Made by a program: the position numbers and the translations under genes. Below, piece by piece: positions 1 to 5,792 of a stretch of 11,000 nt of DNA (position 1 is its first letter; every line of letters starts with the position of its first letter). Below the pieces are notes generated by a model. That model did no database searches. It was not told the origin of the DNA and saw nothing but the letters and a program-made list of their open reading frames with translations. Source of the DNA: Spirochaetia bacterium (lineage in GTDB: Bacteria > Spirochaetota > Spirochaetia > Treponematales > Breznakiellaceae). The DNA is taken from contig BNVA01000051.1 of assembly GCA_025997755.1 (NCBI GenBank), positions 1 through 11,000 of the forward strand, read 5' to 3'.

Positions 1-432
1 ACTGATTTTGCAGATGTTGAGCATATAAAACCAAAAAAGAAATTTCCTACAGAAATGTTTAATTGGGACAATTTAGGATATGCATGTGTAAAATGCAATC
101 GAGAATGTAAAAACGATACATATGACCCAAACTTAATAAATCCATACATTGATGATCCCAATAATTATATTATTGCCATTGGTGGAATATTTTCGGCAAT
201 AAAAGGAAATATCAGGGGACAAATGACTATAGATGTTATTCAACTTAATAGACCTGATTTATTATTAAAACGGGCAACCGTATTGACGGGTTTTCAGGAC
301 CTTATACTAAGGTTTCACAATTCTACAAATTTTGTGCAGAAAGAGGCGGTAAAAATACTTATTGAAGAAGGTATAAAGCCAGACAAGGAATATTCGGCAT
401 GTAAAAAATCGTTTTGGGAGGCATCAAAATGA
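1..432 (+). CDS. HNH endonuclease, 3' part (5' end outside window)
   Basis: The frame is open from base 1, so the start lies to the left; the ATG at 55 is internal because it falls inside the HNH motif. The visible motif runs DVEHIKPKKKF (His at codon 8), then WDNL (Asn at codon 24), then CVKCNRECK (a Cys-X2-Cys-Asn at codons 29-33). This is the usual H...P...W.NL...C..CN..K pattern of metal-dependent HNH nucleases. The C-terminal part contains a LNRPDLL-like stretch reminiscent of the PtuB/TIGR02646-type HNH proteins paired with ATPases in Septu-like systems; that subfamily is inferred, not shown. The gene is AT-rich (16 G/C in bases 121-180 by hand count). It ends 18 nt before the methylase, with its stop overlapping a mini-ORF as ATGA. 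The HNH call is firm; partner and target are unknown because upstream DNA is missing. Confidence 0.85.
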   Translation, partial: TDFADVEHIKPKKKFPTEMFNWDNLGYACVKCNRECKNDTYDPNLINPYIDDPNNYIIAIGGIFSAIKGNIRGQMTIDVIQLNRPDLLLKRATVLTGFQDLILRFHNSTNFVQKEAVKILIEEGIKPDKEYSACKKSFWEASK

Positions 433-461
433 TAAAAATAGGATCAATATATGATAGATAA
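416..461 (+). promoter_or_regulatory. Strong SD and 10-codon mini-ORF leading into the methylase start
   Basis: GGGAGG at 416-421 sits 7 nt before an ATG at 429 that overlaps the HNH stop (ATGA). That frame reads MIKIGSIYDR and stops at 459-461, 8 nt beyond the methylase ATG at 451. The methylase itself has only a weak AGGA (440-443). Ribosomes ending on the mini-ORF could restart at 451. The role in translational coupling is inferred from geometry alone. Confidence 0.4.
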
Positions 462-2028
462 AAGTAATTTTAATCCCGATGTCCTCTCCTGTCTTGCCAA
501 TTTAAGCAACGATGAAGTATTTACCCCTCCCAAATTGGCTAATGACATACTTGATATATTACCTAAAGACCTATGGAACAAAGCTGACGCAAAATTTCTT
601 GACCCCTTCTCAAAAACCGGCGTATTCCTGCGGGAAATAGCAAAGCGGTTATTGGTAGGTTTAGAAAAACAGATACCCGATCTGCATGATCGGATAAATC
701 ATATTTTCACACATCAATTATATGGCATAGCCATTACCGAATTGACCGCCCACCTAACCCGCCGTTCCGTTTATTGCTCGAAACACGCCATGAGTAAATA
801 TTCAGTTTGCGAAGTTTTTGACAATGATTCAGGGAATATTATTTTTGAAAGAACTGAACATACTTGGAAAGATGGAAGATGTACCTTTTGCGGTGCAAGT
901 CAGGAAACATATGAGCGGGGTGATGAACTGGAAACCCATGCGTACCAATTTATTCATACCGATAAACCCGAGGAGCTTTTTAATATGAAATTTGATGTAA
1001 TTGTTGGGAATCCGCCGTATCAGTTGAGTGATGGTGGTGCAGGGGCAAGTGCGATACCTATATATCAAAAATTTGTTGAACAGGCAAAGAAAATGAACCC
1101 TCGCTTTTTGTCTATGATTATCCCGGCACGATGGTTTGTAGGAGGTCGTGGGCTTGATGATTTCAGAAATGAAATGCTTCATGATAATCGTATCAGAGTT
1201 CTTCACGATTACCCAAACGCTTCTGATTGTTTCCCCGGTGTTGAAATAAAAGGAGGTATTTGTTTCTTCCTTTGGGAACGTGATAGCCGGGGGGATTGTC
1301 AAGTATATTCGCATATAAACGGAAATACAGAGATTGATAAGCGGAGTTTATTGGAAGATGGAATGGAAACATTTATCAGAAGTACAACAGCGATCTCAAT
1401 TTTGAAAAAAACTAAAGCAAAACAAGAAAAGAGTTTTGCAGATATTCTAAACGCAGGACGTTACTTCGGTTTTCATACCAAGATAGATTGGTTTGATGAT
1501 GATACTGGAACAATTCAGACTGCCGATGGTCAATCAAATTTCCCTATATCTGCTAAAAAAGGCAAGGGGAAAAATGTTAAGGTTTATATTGCACATGGAA
1601 TATGTTGGATTTCAGCAAAGGATATTACTCGGAACAATCAGGATGTAGATAAATACAAGGTGATTATTCCACGTTCAGGGAATCCGGGTAGTACAATCAT
1701 TGGAAAGCCAAAAATTAGTGAGCCTGGCTCATGTAGCTCTAACACATATATTGTTATTATCCCAAAAGATAATAGTCTTAATGTTGCTAAAAACATAATT
1801 TCATATCTTCAAACAAAATTTGTTAGATATTTAGTTTCATTGAGAACGACAACACAAGACATGGCTCCCAAAGCATACGGATTTGTCCCCATACAGAATT
1901 TCAACTCATCTTGGACAGATGAAAAACTCTATGAAAAATATGGGATAACAGAAGAAGAACAAATGCTTATTGAAACTATGATTAGTCCTATGGGATTGGA
2001 AGAGGAGGCTGATTATGGGAACATATAG
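451..2028 (+). CDS. Eco57I-like N6-adenine DNA methyltransferase (modification subunit)
   Basis: This 525-residue protein has the motifs of a gamma-type adenine-N6 DNA methylase. They are a motif X-like DEVFTPPKLA near residue 21, the SAM-binding motif I FLDPFSKTGVFL (Asp51-Gly57), and catalytic motif IV NPPY at residues 187-190 followed by a Gly/Ala-rich loop. Between motifs I and IV lies an insert with Cys109, Cys120, Cys144 and Cys147 (the last two as C-T-F-C), which may bind zinc. Residues from about 330 to the end resemble the target-recognition region of TaqI/Eco57I-type enzymes. No separate specificity subunit is visible, so sequence recognition probably resides here. It lacks any nuclease domain, so cutting must come from a partner, most likely the helicase gene downstream. 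The ATG at 451 is chosen because motif X begins soon after it. It overlaps the PHP-ATPase gene by 14 nt. Composition falls toward the 3' end. Confidence 0.9.
   Translation: MIDKSNFNPDVLSCLANLSNDEVFTPPKLANDILDILPKDLWNKADAKFLDPFSKTGVFLREIAKRLLVGLEKQIPDLHDRINHIFTHQLYGIAITELTAHLTRRSVYCSKHAMSKYSVCEVFDNDSGNIIFERTEHTWKDGRCTFCGASQETYERGDELETHAYQFIHTDKPEELFNMKFDVIVGNPPYQLSDGGAGASAIPIYQKFVEQAKKMNPRFLSMIIPARWFVGGRGLDDFRNEMLHDNRIRVLHDYPNASDCFPGVEIKGGICFFLWERDSRGDCQVYSHINGNTEIDKRSLLEDGMETFIRSTTAISILKKTKAKQEKSFADILNAGRYFGFHTKIDWFDDDTGTIQTADGQSNFPISAKKGKGKNVKVYIAHGICWISAKDITRNNQDVDKYKVIIPRSGNPGSTIIGKPKISEPGSCSSNTYIVIIPKDNSLNVAKNIISYLQTKFVRYLVSLRTTTQDMAPKAYGFVPIQNFNSSWTDEKLYEKYGITEEEQMLIETMISPMGLEEEADYGNI
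2003..2008 (+). promoter_or_regulatory. Consensus Shine-Dalgarno for the PHP-ATPase gene
   Basis: AGGAGG lies 6 nt before the ATG at 2015, inside the last codons of the methylase. It fixes the start of the next gene and shows that the 14-nt overlap is genuine. Confidence 0.85.
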
Positions 2029-4726
2029 TGAATTCTCTAAAGGCTCTGAATGGCGAAAATGGGATTTACATTTTCACACACCTGCCTCACATGACTATAA
2101 AGACAAGTCTATTACTGATACTTTAATTATTGAAAAACTCATTGAAAATGAGATAGGTGCAGTTGCTATTACAGATCATAATTTTATTGATTGTCAAAGA
2201 ATAAAAAAACTTCAAATATTGGCAAACGGAAAAATTGTCATATTTCCGGGAATTGAATTCTGTTCTGAACTTGGAGGCAGTGAGTCGATTCATTTTATTG
2301 GTATCTTCCCTGAGCATTCTGACATAGAAAGTCTGTGGACTAAATTGCAAGGAAAATTGGCATTAACTCCGGCAGATATAACAAAAAGAGGTGGAGTCAC
2401 AAACATTCAAAGCGATTTAATAGATACATGTGATATTATCCACGAATTAGGGGGGATAACAAGTATTCATGCCGGTACAAAAACCAATACTATTGAAAAT
2501 ATTAAAAACACTGTGTTGGCTAAAATGGAACAAAAAAGGCGTATACTATCAGAATGTATAGATATTCTTGAATTGGGAAAGGTTGACGATTCGGCGGGAT
2601 ATGAAGAAAAGGTATTTAAGAGCATAGGTTTTCGCCGTCCAATGATAATTTGTTCCGACAACCATGATAGCAACAGTTACTTGGTTAAACAGAATTGTTG
2701 GATTAAAGCCGAAAAAACCTTTGAAGGACTGAAACAAATCATCTACGAACCAGAAGGACGGGTGAAGATACAACTTGCTAATCCATCAAATAAGAAAGCA
2801 TACAACATTATTGAAAAGGTAAAATTTATTGACGATTCATGGCTTGATGCTTTTTCTCCAAACGAAATCGGATTTAGTCCCGATTTGAATGCCATAATCG
2901 GTGGTAAGTCGTCTGGGAAATCTTTGCTATTACACTCAATCGCAAAGGCCGTTGGCAATGAAACGGATATTAAAAACTATGCAAGCGTGTTACAAAATGT
3001 TGATTTGGAGGTGTATTATGCAGATGACCCCAATCAAAAAAGAACATCAGAAGATCGCAGAATAATTGAATTCTTGCCGCAACTTTTTATTGAAAATATA
3101 GTTCGTAATAAATCTCTTAATGACGAAAAGTCAAATAGTAGTAATTTCTTTAATAAATTTATCGAAGATTTGATTCGTCAAAATCCTGATATACAAAGTT
3201 TATATGATGGACATAATAGCACGATAGAAGAATCGAAGAATAAACTCGATGGTAGTATCAAAAGATGGATAACTTTGGATAAGGAATTATTCGATGCAAA
3301 AAACTCATTGAAACCATTAGGTGACAAAGCTGCAATTGCAAAAGAGATTACAACATTAAACAAAAAGGTCGAACTCTTAACGAGTCAATCTGGTCTTACT
3401 GAAGATGAACAAGAACTGTATACAAACCTGACTGAATCAAATGCTGTAAAAGATGATTTGATAACTAATTTTTATGCACACAAAGCTGAAATAGAACGGT
3501 TGCGAGAATATGCTATAGGCGAAATGTCTTTTAATATTTTAAGCACAGTCAATTTTGAAACCGACGATGCTTTTACATCAACTTTGTTTGATTCATTAAA
3601 AACACACATAGAAAAATTAGTACAAAATGAAATACAAAATTCTATTACAATGTTTGAGAAAAAGCTGAAAAAGATAGAGCATATAATTTTGGTATTAAAT
3701 AAGAAAATTTCAAACAATACAGAAAGACTCGCTCCCTTACTTGCAAAGAACAAAATTCAGACAGAAATAGAACAGTTGAAAATCTCCGTTAAAGTCGAAC
3801 AAGAAAAACTTGTTGCCATCGAGAAAAAAGAAAAAGAAATACAGGAGATTTCACTAAAACGAGATGAAATAGAGTTTATCCCCTTTTATAGAGATGTATT
3901 TGATTCGTATGATGGCATTGTAAATTCCGTGAATGAAAAGATTGGTGAAAAGTGGATAGATAATACAGGGCTAACACTTACCGCATCAGTCGTATTCGAT
4001 TCAAAAAAGTTCGTTGACGCACTATCTTCTGTAATAAACATACAATCATATCTTGAAAATCAAATGCGAGGTTGTGGATTTACAGAGTCAAATTATATTT
4101 ATGATGAACAAAAACACATAGAAAACATAAAGAACATTTTAACATTGTGCATACAAGATGAAAGTCGATTTGGCAACTTTAAGAAAAGTGGTAATACCGA
4201 ATCACTTTTACGTTCTTTGTTTGCAAATTGCTGGTGTATAGATTTTGATATAAAGAAAGGAAATGACAGTTTACAAAATATGTCGGAAGGCAAAAAAGGA
4301 ATTGTTATATTGCAATTATATTTGAGTTTAAGTAAGTCGGATTGCCCAATACTGATAGACCAACCCGAAGATAATCTTGATAATAGGACTGTTTACATCG
4401 AACTGAATGAGTATATCAAGCAATGTAAACAAAGGCGTCAAATAATAATGGTGTCACACAATGCTAATCTTGTTGTAAATACTGATGCTGAAAATGTTAT
4501 CGTTGCAAATCAAGCAGGAGAAGACGGGAAAGAAAATAAAGGGTTCAAATTTGAATATGTAAATGGTGCTTTAGAAAACACCTTTACAAATAGCTGTGAA
4601 AAGGGAATATTATATCAAAAAGGCATTCGTGAACATGTGTGTGAGATTTTGGAAGGTGGAACCGATGCCTTTAAGAAAAGGGAAGAAAAATATAATCTTA
4701 AACGAGAAGATAAGATGCGAGGGTAA
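2015..4726 (+). CDS. TrlF-family protein: PHP phosphoesterase domain fused to SMC/ABC-like ATPase
   Basis: The N-terminal part (about residues 13-225) is a PHP domain with an apparently complete metal site: WDLHFHT (His19, His21), ITDHNF (Asp54, His55), PGIEF (Glu81), SIHAG (His152) and CSDNHDS (Asp215, His217). An ATPase follows with Walker A GGKSSGKS (296-303) and a long Glu/Lys-rich region of probable coiled coil (about 390-630). Then come an ABC-signature-like NMSEGKKG (Ser757), Walker B ILIDQPEDNLD (Asp782) and an H-loop VSHN (His815). This order matches the PHP-ATPase proteins called TrlF-like, related to SMC/RecN/OLD-type ATPases. No membrane segments are present, so it is not a transporter. 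PHP domains hydrolyse phosphoesters, so an ATP-gated nuclease or nucleotide phosphatase is likely; the substrate is unknown. The gene is AT-rich (18 of 60 G/C in two sampled lines), lower than the helicase gene. Confidence 0.88.
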   Translation: MGTYSEFSKGSEWRKWDLHFHTPASHDYKDKSITDTLIIEKLIENEIGAVAITDHNFIDCQRIKKLQILANGKIVIFPGIEFCSELGGSESIHFIGIFPEHSDIESLWTKLQGKLALTPADITKRGGVTNIQSDLIDTCDIIHELGGITSIHAGTKTNTIENIKNTVLAKMEQKRRILSECIDILELGKVDDSAGYEEKVFKSIGFRRPMIICSDNHDSNSYLVKQNCWIKAEKTFEGLKQIIYEPEGRVKIQLANPSNKKAYNIIEKVKFIDDSWLDAFSPNEIGFSPDLNAIIGGKSSGKSLLLHSIAKAVGNETDIKNYASVLQNVDLEVYYADDPNQKRTSEDRRIIEFLPQLFIENIVRNKSLNDEKSNSSNFFNKFIEDLIRQNPDIQSLYDGHNSTIEESKNKLDGSIKRWITLDKELFDAKNSLKPLGDKAAIAKEITTLNKKVELLTSQSGLTEDEQELYTNLTESNAVKDDLITNFYAHKAEIERLREYAIGEMSFNILSTVNFETDDAFTSTLFDSLKTHIEKLVQNEIQNSITMFEKKLKKIEHIILVLNKKISNNTERLAPLLAKNKIQTEIEQLKISVKVEQEKLVAIEKKEKEIQEISLKRDEIEFIPFYRDVFDSYDGIVNSVNEKIGEKWIDNTGLTLTASVVFDSKKFVDALSSVINIQSYLENQMRGCGFTESNYIYDEQKHIENIKNILTLCIQDESRFGNFKKSGNTESLLRSLFANCWCIDFDIKKGNDSLQNMSEGKKGIVILQLYLSLSKSDCPILIDQPEDNLDNRTVYIELNEYIKQCKQRRQIIMVSHNANLVVNTDAENVIVANQAGEDGKENKGFKFEYVNGALENTFTNSCEKGILYQKGIREHVCEILEGGTDAFKKREEKYNLKREDKMRG

Positions 4727-4759
4727 GAAAGCATGAGAACGGATAAAGTTAATGACTAA
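4719..4759 (+). promoter_or_regulatory. SD and 8-codon mini-ORF leading into the YhcG-type nuclease start
   Basis: GAGGG at 4719-4723 lies 9 nt before an ATG at 4733 whose frame reads MRTDKVND and stops at 4757-4759, 5 nt beyond the ATG of the nuclease gene at 4752. That ATG has no good Shine-Dalgarno of its own (AACGGATAAAG precedes it). The layout copies the HNH-methylase junction at 416-461. Translational coupling by restart is inferred. Confidence 0.4.
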
Positions 4760-5792
4760 TATTTCCAAGGGCAATGCTCTTTTTACAAAAATCTCTCGAA
4801 TCATCGAAGCGAGTAGAGAAAAGGTCTATTCCGCCTTTAATACAGAAATAACCCTCATGTATTGGCATATTGGCGAAGCTATCAAAATTGATATTTTAGA
4901 GAATCAGAAAGCGGAATATGGAAAAGCGGTTGTTAAGGAATTAAGCAAATCCCTTACTTTGGAATATGGCCGGGGCTACAGTATCAGGAACCTCTTTAAT
5001 ATGTTGAAATTCTATGAGGTTTTCAACGATCAGGAGATTTTGCACACGGTGTGTGCAAAATTAAGTTGGTCCCACCTACGCCAAATAATGTATATTGAGG
5101 AAGGCACCAAAAGAGATTTTTACCTAACCATGACCATAAATGAACATTGGAGCGTCCGTACTATGAATGAACGGATAAACTCAATGCTCTTTGAACGTAC
5201 CCTAATATCTAAAAAACCAGAAACAACCATAGCCAATGATTTGAAGGCCCTCCGGGATAAAAAAGAGATGTCTCCCAGCCTTTTCTTTCGAGACCCCTAT
5301 CTTTTGGACTTTCTTAATCTTGCCGACACCTACAGCGAGAAAGACCTTGAAAACGCCATCCTTCACGAACTTGAACGGTTCATCCTTGAAATGGGCCGTG
5401 ATTTCGCCTTTGTCGGCAGACAGGTACGAATCACTATAAATGATAAGGATTATTATATTGACCTACTCTTTTATCACCGGAAGTTGCATCGCTTGGTGGT
5501 TGTGGAACTTAAATTAGGCGAATTTATACCCGAATATAAGGGTCAGGTTGAACTCTATCTAAATTGGCTTGAAAAGAATGAACAGAACCCCTATGAGGAA
5601 CGGCCTATTGCTATAATTCTTTGCGCCAAAAAAGATGATGAAATTGTGGAACTGCTTGAATTGGATAAAAGCGGTATTCATGTAGGCCAGTATTATACGG
5701 AATTACCGCCTAAAGAGGTGTGGCAGGATAAATTGCGGAAAGCAATCACCAATGCCAAACAGATGATTGAACAGAGGGATACAAATGAATAA
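4752..5792 (+). CDS. YhcG/DUF1016-family PD-(D/E)XK nuclease
   Basis: This 346-residue protein is close to full length for the family. The N-terminal DUF1016 domain shows MYWHIGEAI, YGRGYSIRNLFNMLKFYE and the family hallmark LSWSHLRQIM, then RDFYLTMTINEHWSVR. The C-terminal nuclease fold has Glu200 (in DLENAILHELE), Asp237 (YYIDLLFYH), Glu252-X-Lys254 (VVVELKLGEF) and Gln265 (YKGQVELYL), a full PD-(D/E)XK active site. YhcG-type proteins are often found beside type I restriction genes. Here the gene sits between a PHP-ATPase and a nuclease-helicase, 25 nt after the former and overlapping the latter by 8 nt. Composition is richer in G/C than the preceding gene (28 of 60 in bases 5221-5280). It is probably an effector or accessory nuclease of the cluster; whether it cuts DNA here is not shown. 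Confidence 0.93.
   Translation: MTNISKGNALFTKISRIIEASREKVYSAFNTEITLMYWHIGEAIKIDILENQKAEYGKAVVKELSKSLTLEYGRGYSIRNLFNMLKFYEVFNDQEILHTVCAKLSWSHLRQIMYIEEGTKRDFYLTMTINEHWSVRTMNERINSMLFERTLISKKPETTIANDLKALRDKKEMSPSLFFRDPYLLDFLNLADTYSEKDLENAILHELERFILEMGRDFAFVGRQVRITINDKDYYIDLLFYHRKLHRLVVVELKLGEFIPEYKGQVELYLNWLEKNEQNPYEERPIAIILCAKKDDEIVELLELDKSGIHVGQYYTELPPKEVWQDKLRKAITNAKQMIEQRDTNE
5037..5061. repeat. Perfect 11-bp inverted repeat inside the YhcG-type gene
   Basis: ATTTTGCACAC (5037-5047) and GTGTGCAAAAT (5051-5061) are exact reverse complements separated by GGT. The repeat encodes the IL-HTVCAKL segment just before the conserved SWSH motif. It could form a hairpin in DNA or RNA or be a protein-binding palindrome. 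It may equally be a by-product of codon choice. Confidence 0.6.

Noticed and set aside
829..1314. 161-residue open frame on the - strand
   Set aside because: It lies wholly inside the methylase, whose motifs I and IV prove the + strand frame; it shows no domain.
2015..4726. ABC transporter ATPase reading of the Walker motifs
   Set aside because: There is no membrane partner or membrane segment, and the PHP domain plus long coiled coil point to the TrlF/SMC-like group.
5767..5784. TTG start for the nuclease-helicase
   Set aside because: The ATG at 5785 has AGAGGG at a 6-nt spacing; the TTG has no comparable site and adds no conserved residues.
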